DNA of 64,000 nucleotides from Cytobacillus purgationiresistens (GTDB lineage: Bacteria; Bacillota; Bacilli; Bacillales; Cytobacillaceae), in contig NZ_JAUSUB010000002.1 of the NCBI RefSeq assembly GCF_030813235.1, positions 62,001-126,000 of the forward strand. The letters are read 5' to 3'. A program made the position numbers and the translations under genes. Positions 40,026 through 48,598 of the stretch are shown here, one piece after another (within the stretch, counting starts at the first letter, position 1; the number at the start of each line of letters is the position of its first letter). The notes under the pieces are model-generated. The model was not told where the DNA came from. It worked only from the letters and a program-made list of their open reading frames with translations, and made no database searches.

Positions 40026-40793
40026 TTAAATATAATCCTCAAACCATTGAACCGTTCTAATTAAGCCTTCTCTGCTTACTTTATGTCCTGCTTGCTCATC
40101 GCTGATGAATTTAATTTTTTCTGGCGTATCATCGTACAATGGCTTTACTGTTTCAAAGAAATCATAGGCATGTACATATGGCACGGTGGTATCCTTCTTC
40201 CCATGCCAAAATAATAATGGGCGCTTATTTAATTTTTCAGGCTGCATGCTTATATCCAGTTCTCTTATTTTACCCAGTAATTGCTGAATTTCATCCTCGT
40301 TAAGTGGAATATCTACACCATTTTTCTTCAACGCATCTATTTGCCAAAGTGCAAACTTCTCATAATAAGGCATCCCCATTAAGCTGACTGCTGCCTTTAT
40401 CCATTTATATTGCGTCATTGCCCCTAACGTAACGATGCCACCCATAGAGGTGCCCGCAACGCCGATTCTCGCTTCATCAACAAGGCCGTCTTCTAATAAA
40501 GCATCCTTCACAACTTCTAGTTCAGAAATGGTGTTCATGACAATATCCCAAAAATGAATCTGTAAGTTAGCATCATTCAGACCTGCATTTCGTTCTCCAT
40601 GGTAAATCGCCTCTGGCAAAACTACTCGGAATCCCTTTTCTGCCATTAGATAGGCGTAATGGAGATTATGTTCCTTTGCACTTGTAAAACCATGAACAAA
40701 AAGAATCAATGGCAGCTTTTCATTCCAATTCGACTGTTCTGCAACATGAAGTACAGGTATGTTTTTTATGTTTGTATGCTCGATATTAATCAT
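40026..40793 (-). CDS. yitV: YitV-like prolyl-oligopeptidase-type esterase/hydrolase
   Basis: 255-aa cytosolic alpha/beta hydrolase. Oxyanion strand LILFVHGFTS, nucleophile Ser in GTSMGG (near 121), acid in WHGKKDTTVP and His in AGHKVS near the C terminus: a complete Ser-Asp-His triad. Position next to yitU/yitW matches B. subtilis YitV. Substrate unknown. Confidence 0.88.
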   Translation of the reverse strand: MINIEHTNIKNIPVLHVAEQSNWNEKLPLILFVHGFTSAKEHNLHYAYLMAEKGFRVVLPEAIYHGERNAGLNDANLQIHFWDIVMNTISELEVVKDALLEDGLVDEARIGVAGTSMGGIVTLGAMTQYKWIKAAVSLMGMPYYEKFALWQIDALKKNGVDIPLNEDEIQQLLGKIRELDISMQPEKLNKRPLLFWHGKKDTTVPYVHAYDFFETVKPLYDDTPEKIKFISDEQAGHKVSREGLIRTVQWFEDYI

Positions 40794-41025
40794 CTTTTTG
40801 TCCCCCTATGTAAAGATTATATAAATATAATGTAATTTTTAATGAAAAAAGAGTGATTTCTTTTACATCCGACACTATAAATTGGTAACATAGTGTAAAT
40901 TGGTCTTTTAAAATTATTTTTCATACAGTTTGAAAAATTTTACTGCCAACCAAGTTTACCATGGAAAAAGGGATTCCCAAAACTTTTATGCTTAAATAAT
41001 CAATATTTGTTAAGAAGGAGACGTT

Positions 41026-41844
41026 ATGGTAAAAAAACATTTAATCGCGCTAGATCTTGATGGAACTTTACTTAAAGATAATAAAACCATATCTCAGAAA
41101 ACCAAAACAGTGATTGAAAAAGCTCGTGAGCAAGGTCATGAAGTCATGATAGCCACTGGCAGACCATACCGCTCAAGCGAAATGTATTATAGAGAGCTTA
41201 AATTAACAACGCCAATTGTAAACTTTAATGGCGCTTTTGTTCATCATCCGCGCAATAAACAGTGGGGAATCCGACATTCTCCGCTCGATATCAAGATTGC
41301 AAAAGAAATTGTAGAAGCCAGCCAAGATTTTAACTCTTATAATGTGATCGCAGAGGTACTGGATGATGTATATCTCCATTACCATGATGAAAAGCTTCTG
41401 GATATCTTTAATCTCGGGAATCCTCAAGTAACCACAGGCGATTTGCGCGAGTTTCTCAACGCGTCGCCAACGAGCATGCTGATTCATACAGATGAAGCCC
41501 ACGTAAAGCAAGTCAATAAACACTTATCAGATGTTCATGCAGAAGTCATTCATCACCGCAATTGGGCAGAGCCTTTTCATATCATCGAAATCGTTAAAGC
41601 TGGCTTGAGTAAAGCCGTAGGATTGCAGCACGCATGCGACTATTTGCAAATTCCTAAAGAAAGAGTCATTGCCTTTGGGGATGAAGATAATGATTTAGAA
41701 ATGCTTGAATTTGCAGGATACGGAGTTGCAATGGGGAATGGCATCGATCAAGTAAAAACGATTGCTAATGAAGTGACCCTTTCAAACGAAGAAGACGGTA
41801 TAGCTGTTTACTTAAACGATCTGCTTCAATTAAAAGCGATATAA
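41026..41844 (+). CDS. yitU: Cof-type HAD-IIB phosphatase (YitU-like)
   Basis: 272 aa. HAD motif I LDLDGTLL (9-16), motif II ATGRPYR, motif III Lys in AGLSKAVGL and motif IV GDEDNDLEML, with a type IIB cap between II and III. In B. subtilis YitU is one of several phosphatases acting on the riboflavin precursor; its real substrate here is not visible. Divergent from yitV. Confidence 0.9.
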   Translation: MVKKHLIALDLDGTLLKDNKTISQKTKTVIEKAREQGHEVMIATGRPYRSSEMYYRELKLTTPIVNFNGAFVHHPRNKQWGIRHSPLDIKIAKEIVEASQDFNSYNVIAEVLDDVYLHYHDEKLLDIFNLGNPQVTTGDLREFLNASPTSMLIHTDEAHVKQVNKHLSDVHAEVIHHRNWAEPFHIIEIVKAGLSKAVGLQHACDYLQIPKERVIAFGDEDNDLEMLEFAGYGVAMGNGIDQVKTIANEVTLSNEEDGIAVYLNDLLQLKAI

Positions 41845-41946
41845 GCAGCATCCAATATCTGCCCTTTTGAAAAGAGGAATTTAGTATATACTAATTAACG
41901 AAGCAGCAAGGCTGTTTCCAAACTCTTATTCAAAGGGGAGATTCGA

Positions 41947-42099
41947 ATGGGTAAACGTAATAAATCGAAACGATTTGTTCAACAGGGTGCTGACACGGTT
42001 TCTAAGCATGATGAACGTATACCATATCATTCCACATATGCAGAGGCTGAAGCAGAAAAGCTAAAAAATGTGAATGAATCTTCCCTTGGGGGAATTTAA
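41947..42099 (+). CDS. Small hydrophilic protein, 50 aa
   Basis: ATG at 41947 with AAGGGGAG at 7 nt, TAA at 42097-42099, and a strong terminator right after. The product starts MGKRNKSKRFVQQGAD and is highly charged with no hydrophobic stretch. I do not recognise the family; such short basic-then-acidic proteins in Bacillus are often sporulation-related, but nothing here shows that. Confidence 0.7.
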   Translation: MGKRNKSKRFVQQGADTVSKHDERIPYHSTYAEAEAEKLKNVNESSLGGI

Positions 42100-42110
42100 A
42101 TTCAGTAAAG

Positions 42111-42143
42111 CAAAAGCTGACATTTTAGAATGTCAGCTTTTTT
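42111..42143 (+). terminator. Terminator of the 41947 gene
   Basis: AAAGCTGACA and TGTCAGCTTT with an 8-nt AT-rich loop and a T run. Confidence 0.9.
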
Positions 42144-42164
42144 GCTTTAGGCGTTTTCATATAC

Positions 42165-42342
42165 TTCGTTGCTTTTCGTAGGTAGTGGTTGATTTCCTCT
42201 CCAGGGTGCTCGCTTTCCGCGGGGGGGGGGTGAGCCTTCTCGTCCGCTTCACTTCGGGGTCTCACCTGTCCCGCTGTTTCCGCAGTAGTCTTGCACCCTT
42301 TTCGCTCCAATCAACTTTTTTTCAATGGTTTGTCTTATCAAG
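42165..42342 (+). repeat. Dispersed repeat family B, copy 2
   Basis: Same blocks as 16041-16216 in the same order and orientation (GTTGCTTTTCG, GTGCTCGCTTTCCGCGGGG, GGGGTCTCACCTGTCC, CCAATCAACTTTTTT, GTTTGTC). It contains a run of ten G at 42221-42230 and GC-rich inverted parts. Located between the ends of two convergent genes. Confidence 0.8.
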
Positions 42343-42356
42343 AAAAGAGCCTTGCT

Positions 42357-43100
42357 TTAAAAGGACTCTAATAATACTGGAAAAGTATTGACCATTTTCC
42401 CATTTGATTTTTCATAAAAGTAAGCAATGATTGATCCATTCTCAGGAAGTTTTTCTTGCTTAAGCAGAATATTAATTGCAAAGTCTTCCTTGTCTGACGA
42501 GTGTAGTTTTTCACTTATTAATTGATGATGACCATCCTCAACCGTATAATAAAATGGCTGCTTAGAATGGTGCCTGCCCACTACAGTATATTCTCCATCA
42601 TGACCCGATACCCTCATATCACTGAAGGATTGATTTAAAGGCGGCAGCTGGAAGCTTGTTTTTGCTTTTAAATCTGCCTGCAAGCCACTTGGCTGTATAA
42701 CCTGCCCTGTTAAATTAGCCTCTATTCGATAGTCCCCTTCACTCACCCTTTTACCATCTTTCATATAATCCCATTTCTCTTGCCATTTTTTTGTTTCTTT
42801 AGGCTGCAATTCAAGATTCTGTATGACTTGCAAAAAAGACTTGCCTTTTGAATAATCATAAACAATCTCCCCATTCTCATCACGAATGACAAGCTCATAC
42901 CTTTGTGATGTAGGGAACTCCAAAGTAACCGTTTGATCTGATGAATTTTCAACAACAAGATCCATCTCAAGTGCATCCATACCTGGATTTGTATAAATCT
43001 CAAAAGTTATCGGCATATTCGTTTGATTAGCTTCCATCAAATACTGCCCTGGAAGAAAAGAACTCATCATGATGCCAAAAGCCAGCAGTAAATGCAGCAT
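42357..43100 (-). CDS. BsuPI-domain secreted/surface protein
   Basis: 247 aa with an N-terminal signal-like segment (MLHLLLAFGIMMSSFLPG). Residues about 30-140 resemble the BsuPI domain first seen in the B. subtilis intracellular proteinase inhibitor Ipi: ENSSDQTVTLEFPTSQRYE, VYDYSKGKSFLQV and EGDYRIEANLTG. The C-terminal 100 residues are unassigned. It is roughly where ipi lies relative to yitS/yitT in B. subtilis, but is twice as long and exported. Protease inhibition is not demonstrated. Confidence 0.75.
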   Translation of the reverse strand: MLHLLLAFGIMMSSFLPGQYLMEANQTNMPITFEIYTNPGMDALEMDLVVENSSDQTVTLEFPTSQRYELVIRDENGEIVYDYSKGKSFLQVIQNLELQPKETKKWQEKWDYMKDGKRVSEGDYRIEANLTGQVIQPSGLQADLKAKTSFQLPPLNQSFSDMRVSGHDGEYTVVGRHHSKQPFYYTVEDGHHQLISEKLHSSDKEDFAINILLKQEKLPENGSIIAYFYEKSNGKMVNTFPVLLESF

Positions 43101-43121
43101 AATTACCTCCTTATAAGAAAA

Positions 43122-43519
43122 GTGGAGGTGGCTCGCTCAGCCCCGACAAGCTTAAGGCGCGCAGGAAATGAAGGTGTTCTTTCCTTCAATTCCTGCGTGA
43201 CTTATGACCTCGAGGGGCTAGCCACCGGAACTAGACAATCCGAAATGTGGAGGTGGCTCGCTCAGCCCCGACAAGCTTAAGGCGCGCAGGAATTGAAGGT
43301 GTTCTTTCCTTCAATTCCTGCGTGACTTATGACCTCGAGGGGCTAGCCACCGGAACTAGACAATCCGAAATGTGGGGGTGGCTCGCTCAGCCCCGACAAG
43401 CTTAAGGCGCGTAGGAAATGAAGGTGCACTTCCCTTCAATTCCTGCGTGACTTATGACCTCGAGGGGCTAGCCACCGGAACTAGACAATCCGAAATGTGG
43501 AGGTGGCTCGCTCAGCCCC
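43122..43519 (+). repeat. Tandem stem-loop repeat family A, three 125-bp units plus partial fourth
   Basis: Units start at 43122, 43247, 43372 and 43497 (truncated after 23 bp). Each folds as nested stems: GGTGGCT/AGCCACC, AGCCCCGA/TCGAGGGGCT, and CGCAGGAAWTGAAGG/CCTTCAATTCCTGCG closed by loop TGTTCTTT (TGCACTTC in unit 3). Open frames that cross it are artefacts. It lies between the BsuPI gene and yitT. Confidence 0.92.
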
Positions 43520-43566
43520 AAACTCAAATTACAGTAGAGAAAAAACCAACAGATCTATACAACAAT

Positions 43567-44397
43567 TTAGTCTTTCCTAAATACGCCATACACATCAGAA
43601 GTATTTACAATGTTTGTAAATGCTTCAGGATCCACCTCTTGAATCGTCCTTTCCAAATCAAATAATTCATACCTGGAGATTACTATCATAAGCATTTCAC
43701 GTTGTTCATTAGAGAATGCCCCTCTGGCAGGTATGATTGTAATTCCACGCACAAGACGATTATGAATAGCCCTTTTCATTTCATCTTGTTTTTTAGTAAT
43801 GATCATCGCAGTTAATTTTTCATGTCTGGTATGAATAGCATCAATAACTCGTGTTGAAGCATATAGAGTTACGAGTGTATATAAAGCTTTCTCTCCTCCA
43901 TATAAAAATCCTGCTGTAATAATAATAATGGCATTTAAAGTGAAAAAATATGTACCAATTGGTCTGTCTTTCACCCTAGACAGTATCATGGCAATAATAT
44001 CCATACCACCAGTAGATGCCCCCCACTTTAGAGTTATGCCGACACCCACTGCAGCTATGACACCTCCAAAAACAGCATTTAATAAAATATCATGTGAAAC
44101 TTGAACGACTGGGATGATTTCCATAAATAGTGACATGAGAAATACACTAATAAAACTATGGATTGTAAACGAACGTCCAACTTTTTTCCACGCAAGAATC
44201 GTTACAGGAATATTCAATACAAATAATAATATCCCTGTTGAGACAACCCCGCCTAAAATACTTGACAATAACTGCGCGACACCAGTAAATCCGCTGGCAT
44301 AAACATTTGCAGGGATTAGGAAGAAGTTCATTGCAAAAGCATTCAGAACAGCACCTATAAATACGACAATTATTTTTTTAGTTTCTAACCAAGCCAT
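43567..44397 (-). CDS. yitT: YitT family membrane protein
   Basis: 276 aa: five to six hydrophobic helices in the first about 190 residues (FIGAVLNAFAMNFFLIP, ASGFTGVAQLLSSILGG, STGGMDIIAMIL) followed by a C-terminal cytosolic DUF2179 domain (ISRYELFDLERTIQEVDPEAF). GAGGAGG precedes the ATG. Family members have no settled function. Divergent from degV/yitS as in B. subtilis. Confidence 0.9.
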   Translation of the reverse strand: MAWLETKKIIVVFIGAVLNAFAMNFFLIPANVYASGFTGVAQLLSSILGGVVSTGILLFVLNIPVTILAWKKVGRSFTIHSFISVFLMSLFMEIIPVVQVSHDILLNAVFGGVIAAVGVGITLKWGASTGGMDIIAMILSRVKDRPIGTYFFTLNAIIIITAGFLYGGEKALYTLVTLYASTRVIDAIHTRHEKLTAMIITKKQDEMKRAIHNRLVRGITIIPARGAFSNEQREMLMIVISRYELFDLERTIQEVDPEAFTNIVNTSDVYGVFRKD

Positions 44398-44524
44398 AAT
44401 AACCTCCTCATACTACTTATGTTTTCTTTACCCAAGTTTATATTTTTCAATACATTTGATTGTTTTTTTCTAGGAAATTCTATACACTTAAATCATCTAC
44501 ACATATGAAAGCAGGTGAATAGGT

Positions 44525-45385
44525 ATGTCAGTAAAAATCTTAGCTGACAGCGCGTGTGATTTACCGTTAAGCTTTTTTGAAGAAAATGATGTGACACTTA
44601 TTCCTTTAAAAGTCCATTTGGGCGATGAAGAATATGATGACATTATTACAATTGATTCAAAAAAGATTTATGATGCCATCCGTGGTGGACAGGTTCCAAA
44701 AACATCTCAAGCATCCCCCTTACTATTCGAAGAAATCTTCACTGCAATGGCAAAAAATAATGAAGACGGCATTTATATAGCATTTTCTTCCGAGTTATCA
44801 GGTACATATCAGACAGCTGTCATGATGCTAGATCAAGTAAAAGAAGCATATCCAGATTTCAAATTGCAAATCATTGATAGCAAATGCGCTTCTCTGGGGC
44901 ATGGCCTCGTTGTCAAGGAAGCAGCCAAGTTTGCTAAAAACAATGTTGCGAAAGAAGAAATTATTAAGGATATTCAATTCAGATGTGAACATATGGAGCA
45001 TTTATTTACTGTTAATGACTTAGAATATCTTGCAAAAGGCGGACGCGTTTCTCGAGCTTCTGCATTTCTTGGCGGATTATTAAACATTAAACCTCTTCTG
45101 AATGTTGAAGACGGAAAGCTCGTTCCCATTGAAAAACACCGAGGCAAGAAGAAGCTCCTTCGCAGAATTATTGAAATCATGAAGGAACGCGGTGAGTCGT
45201 TAGATCAGCAGCTCATTGGCATTAGTCATGGTGATGATGAAGAAACCGCTCTTGAAATGAAAGCCTTAATTGAAAAAGAATTAAATGTTAAGCAATTTTA
45301 TATTACTCAAATCGGCTCAGCAGTAGGCTCACATGCCGGCGCAGGAACGATTGCAATCTTCTTCCTAAATAAACTTAGCGATTAA
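44525..45385 (+). CDS. yitS: DegV family fatty-acid-binding protein (YitS)
   Basis: 286 aa. DegV fold: DSACDLP (8-14), KTSQASP (with the conserved Ser/Thr of the lipid head-group site, near 60), SSELSGTYQ, and C-terminal SAVGSHAGAGTIAIFF. DegV proteins are known to bind fatty acids and, as FakB, hand them to the kinase FakA for phosphorylation; whether this one does so is inference. Confidence 0.88.
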   Translation: MSVKILADSACDLPLSFFEENDVTLIPLKVHLGDEEYDDIITIDSKKIYDAIRGGQVPKTSQASPLLFEEIFTAMAKNNEDGIYIAFSSELSGTYQTAVMMLDQVKEAYPDFKLQIIDSKCASLGHGLVVKEAAKFAKNNVAKEEIIKDIQFRCEHMEHLFTVNDLEYLAKGGRVSRASAFLGGLLNIKPLLNVEDGKLVPIEKHRGKKKLLRRIIEIMKERGESLDQQLIGISHGDDEETALEMKALIEKELNVKQFYITQIGSAVGSHAGAGTIAIFFLNKLSD

Positions 45386-45466
45386 CGCACTCATACATAC
45401 TTCTTTCCATTCTACGAACAATAAGTGTACGATCTTATTTCACTTGAATGGAAGGGAGTTTTATTT

Positions 45467-45598
45467 ATGTCTCATACTACAGATAATGATAAAAAAGCGA
45501 AAGATAATAACGCTTTCCGTCATGAAAAGAATATGCAGGAAGACAAAAATCGCAAAGCAGGCAAAAAGCAATTCTCTAAGAAAACAGATCATTTATAA
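45467..45598 (+). CDS. Small hydrophilic protein, 43 aa (DUF3941-like)
   Basis: ATG at 45467, preceded by GGAAGGGAG (somewhat long spacing, about 10 nt), TAA at 45596-45598, then a terminator. The product starts MSHTTDNDKKAKDNNAF and ends QFSKKTDHL; this looks like the short Bacillus family I know as DUF3941. Strongly charged, no membrane segment. Function unknown. Confidence 0.72.
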   Translation: MSHTTDNDKKAKDNNAFRHEKNMQEDKNRKAGKKQFSKKTDHL

Positions 45599-45615
45599 TC
45601 ATATATCTTAAATAG

Positions 45616-45650
45616 AAAAAAAACGAGCGCATGAACGGCTCGTTTTTTTA
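45616..45650. terminator. Bidirectional terminator between the 45467 gene and yitL
   Basis: AAACGAGC and GCTCGTTT arms flanked by A and T runs on both sides, so it can end transcripts from either strand. Confidence 0.88.
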
Positions 45651-45651
45651 T

Positions 45652-46530
45652 TTATTCCTGTTCTTCTTTTTGTTCCTTCTCATAGGTCCATCCATCTTTT
45701 TGATAAACCCGTCCATCCTTCATCAAGCGGCCAAGCGCACGCTTGAAAGAAGCTTTACTCAACTGAAAGCGGTCTTTAATATCTTCTGGTGTGCTTTTAT
45801 CGCTATAAGGCATGGCGCCATTGCGCAATGCAAGATAAGAAAGAATGACATCTGTGTCATCGTCCAACGTTTCCTGTTTTCTCGGTATTAAAGAAACATT
45901 AATTGTGCCATCTTCCTTCACATCAATGATTCTACCTTCTACCTTTTCACCAAGTCTTGGCTCCACTTTTCTCTGAGATTCATGGATAAAGCCTTTATAG
46001 CCTTCAGCAGTATAAACCCAGCTACCGACTTTAGCTGTACGATAAATAAAGCCGTGAATATTATTATTATAGCTGTCACGATCTGCTTTTTCAGAAATTT
46101 CCTCAATAATTGGATCGGTAGCCAACTTGACATAAATCCGATTATTTCTATTCACTCTTAAAGTAATGTAAAGCGTGTCATCCACTTCTGGCCATACTGA
46201 ACGATGAGCTGGTAAATCCTCTTCGCCAAGCAGCATGTCCTTTTGTACGCCTATATTAATAAACACGCCGATCCCAGGCTTGACATCACTTACTTTTGCC
46301 CATCCGTATTGACCAACCTGAATTTCAGGGATGTTCGTTGTTGCTGAGATTCTGCCTTGAGAATCAATATAAAGGAAAGCCTGCACCTCTTGCCCGTCTT
46401 CTAATGGCTCTTCCACCTCATTGTTATGAAGAAGCACGTCCTCTTGTCCATCTGTTAAAAAATAGCCAAAAGCAGCTTGTCTTGATACCATTAATGTTGT
46501 TGTCTGTCCTATATACTCAAATAAAGCCAT
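45652..46530 (-). CDS. yitL: S1-domain RNA-binding protein YitL (CvfB family)
   Basis: 292 aa from ATG at 46528-46530 with AGGAGG at 7 nt (an earlier in-frame ATG lacks one). Tandem S1-like OB domains (about 1-60, 65-130, 150-210: GVFINIGVQKDMLLGEEDL; KGFIHESQRK) and a C-terminal winged-helix (KASFKRALGRLMKDGRVYQKDG). Staphylococcus CvfB of this family binds RNA and affects virulence gene expression. Confidence 0.9.
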   Translation of the reverse strand: MALFEYIGQTTTLMVSRQAAFGYFLTDGQEDVLLHNNEVEEPLEDGQEVQAFLYIDSQGRISATTNIPEIQVGQYGWAKVSDVKPGIGVFINIGVQKDMLLGEEDLPAHRSVWPEVDDTLYITLRVNRNNRIYVKLATDPIIEEISEKADRDSYNNNIHGFIYRTAKVGSWVYTAEGYKGFIHESQRKVEPRLGEKVEGRIIDVKEDGTINVSLIPRKQETLDDDTDVILSYLALRNGAMPYSDKSTPEDIKDRFQLSKASFKRALGRLMKDGRVYQKDGWTYEKEQKEEQE

Positions 46531-46657
46531 TAAAAATCCTCCTAAGTTGTTCACATTGCTATATTTTACTATAATGAGAACATAAAGTGAAACCTCTTTT
46601 CAAATAGAGTGTTTTATTTATACATAAGAAAAGTGTAAAAGGAGGCTGTAAAGGCTT

Positions 46658-47149
46658 ATGGCTAAAGAAAGTTCATTCGATATTGTTTCAAAAGTTGATT
46701 TTTCAGAAGTAACAAATGCCATTAACATTGCGATGAAGGAAATTCAAACAAGATATGATTTTAAAGGCAGCAAGAGTCAAATTTCTCTTGATAAAGAAGA
46801 ACTTGTTCTTATCTCTGATGATGAATATAAGTTAGATCAATTGAAAGATGTATTGATTAGTAAAATGATTAAACGAGGCATTCCCATTAGAAACCTCGAT
46901 TACAGCAAAATTGAAGGGGCATCAGGTGGTACTGTTCGTCAAAAAGCAAAACTGATCCAAGGCATCGATAAAGATAATGCTAAAAAGATAAATACGATTG
47001 TAAAAAATAGCGGCTTGAAAATTAAAAGCCAAATTCAAGATGATCAAATTCGCATCACTGGTAAAAATCGTGACGACCTGCAACAAATTATCGCTGCAGT
47101 TAAGGAAGCTGATTTGTCTGTCGATGTACAATTTATGAACTATCGTTAA
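46658..47149 (+). CDS. yitK: YajQ/UPF0234 family nucleotide-binding protein (YitK)
   Basis: 163 aa, full family length. It opens [17 protein letters not shown] and has [28 protein letters not shown] and the VQFMNYR end. Family members bind nucleotides or RNA, and a Xanthomonas homologue binds cyclic di-GMP. Divergent from yitL, with its own terminator overlapping the stop. Confidence 0.93.
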   Translation: MAKESSFDIVSKVDFSEVTNAINIAMKEIQTRYDFKGSKSQISLDKEELVLISDDEYKLDQLKDVLISKMIKRGIPIRNLDYSKIEGASGGTVRQKAKLIQGIDKDNAKKINTIVKNSGLKIKSQIQDDQIRITGKNRDDLQQIIAAVKEADLSVDVQFMNYR

Positions 47150-47177
47150 ACAGCCCTTTTTATGGGCTGTTTTTTTA
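47148..47177 (+). terminator. yitK terminator
   Basis: AAACAGCCC and GGGCTGTTT with a 7-nt loop and a T run; it begins within the stop codon. Confidence 0.92.
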
Positions 47178-47220
47178 TAATGAAAGCTTCCATATACTCA
47201 TTTACGATTTTTATTTAAAA

Positions 47221-47560
47221 ATGGTTCTAATAGATGGTTAAAACATCAAGTTCCCCTTTTTCATCGAAGAATGGTTTTAATAGCCGGATTAGAACATGAT
47301 ATTCCGCTTTTTCACCGAAAAATGGTTCTAATAGCTGGATTAGAACATGAAGTTCCCCTTTTTCACCGAAAAATGGTTCTAATAGCTGGATTAGAGCATG
47401 AATTTCCCCTTTTTCACCGAAAAATGGTTCTAATAGATGGATTAAAACATGATATTCCGCTTTTTCACCAAAAAATGGTTCTAATAGATGGATTAGAACA
47501 TGAATTTCCGCTTTTTCACCGAAAAATGGTTTTAATAGTCGGTTAGAACATGTATTCCGC
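47221..47560. repeat. 51-bp tandem repeat array, about 6.7 units
   Basis: Units begin ATGGTTCTAATAGMTGGATT and end CTTTTTCACCGAAAA; each is 51 bp. Because 51 is a multiple of 3, long open frames appear on both strands (17-residue repeats such as HLLEPFFGEKAEIHVLI on the minus strand). Neither frame has a ribosome binding site, so I call it a noncoding repeat. The last unit is degenerate. Confidence 0.88.
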
Positions 47561-47675
47561 TTAGTACTTTTCCACTTTCCGCCTTTCACTTGGCAGTCTC
47601 TTCAATCTTCTTTATTTCCTAAGATGTTTTTTTCATCATAAATAGGGAATGATTTTGTTATTGGAGGATGAAAAA

Positions 47676-48545
47676 ATGACAAACGATTCTAATGTTCCAC
47701 AAAATTTTCCTGCACAGCATCAAAATGTGCAACCTGGGCTTGAGGAGAAAATGCAGCCCGAACCTATCTATATAGATCAAAATTACAAATCAGCTGGAAA
47801 GCTTGAAGGTAAAGTTGCAATTATTACTGGCGGTGACAGCGGGATTGGAAAATCAACCGCCATTTATTATGCCAAAGAAGGTGCAAATATTGTCATCGTC
47901 TATTTAAATGAACATAAAGATGCTGAGGATGCGAGAAAGCTTGTAGAAGAAGAAGGCAGTAAGTGTTTACTAATCGCTGGTGATATTGGGGAAGAATCAT
48001 TTTGCCAAGGCGTTGTCTCTCAGACGATAGAAAAGTTCTGCAGCATTGATATTCTTGTTAATAATGCTGGAGAGCAGCATCCGCAAAAGGACCTTCTAGA
48101 TATCTCTTCACAGCAGATGGAAAAAACATTTAAAACAAATATCTTTTCTATGTTTCATCTCACTAAGGCCGTTCTGCCTCATCTAAAAAAGGGCGATAGC
48201 ATTATTAATACGGCATCTGTGACTGCCTACGGTGGCCATAAAGAGCTGATTGACTATTCTTCAACAAAAGGTGCCATCGTATCCTTTACGAGATCACTAG
48301 CCCTCTCTCTAGCAGATAAAGGCATCCGTGTGAACGCCGTTGCGCCAGGACCGATTTGGACTCCATTAATACCTTCAACATTTTCCGCCGACCAAGTCGC
48401 TCAGTTTGGAAAGGACGTTCCATTAAATCGGGCTGGCCAACCCTTTGAACTAGCACCCACCTATGTTTATCTTGCAAGTACTGACTCCAGTTACGTAAGT
48501 GGACAGGTTCTCCATGTGAATGGAGGCAAAGTTTTGAATGGATAA
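47676..48545 (+). CDS. Short-chain dehydrogenase/reductase (YhxC/GspA39-like)
   Basis: 289 aa from ATG at 47676 (TGGAGGATG upstream). About 45 polar N-terminal residues precede the Rossmann fold: cofactor motif TGGDSGIGKS, NNAG, catalytic Ser in NTASVTAYGG and YSSTKGA (Tyr/Lys), and PGPIWTPL. The long N-terminal extension is typical of Bacillus general-stress oxidoreductases such as YdaD/YhxC. Substrate not visible. Confidence 0.9.
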   Translation: MTNDSNVPQNFPAQHQNVQPGLEEKMQPEPIYIDQNYKSAGKLEGKVAIITGGDSGIGKSTAIYYAKEGANIVIVYLNEHKDAEDARKLVEEEGSKCLLIAGDIGEESFCQGVVSQTIEKFCSIDILVNNAGEQHPQKDLLDISSQQMEKTFKTNIFSMFHLTKAVLPHLKKGDSIINTASVTAYGGHKELIDYSSTKGAIVSFTRSLALSLADKGIRVNAVAPGPIWTPLIPSTFSADQVAQFGKDVPLNRAGQPFELAPTYVYLASTDSSYVSGQVLHVNGGKVLNG

Positions 48546-48598
48546 AAAAAAGAGAAACTCCGCTGATGCTTCATCAGTGGCAGTTTCTCTTTTTTTTA
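48544..48598. terminator. Bidirectional terminator between SDR gene and amylase gene
   Basis: AGAGAAACT...AGTTTCTCT outer stem with a GCTGATG/CATCAG inner stem, flanked by an A run and a T run. It overlaps the stop codons of both convergent genes. Confidence 0.92.

Noticed and set aside
43122-43519. CRISPR array
   Set aside because: The repeated units are contiguous 125-bp copies with no variable spacers, and no cas genes are present.
43092-43665. Open frames within the 125-bp repeats (repeated SAPTSLRR, GNEG and LATGTRQSEMW peptides)
   Set aside because: They arise from the repeat sequence itself, have no ribosome binding site, and the changes between units preserve base pairing rather than codons.
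47227-47589. 120-codon repeat protein on the minus strand
   Set aside because: Starts at GTG without a ribosome binding site; the open frame follows from a 51-bp unit and is also open on the other strand.
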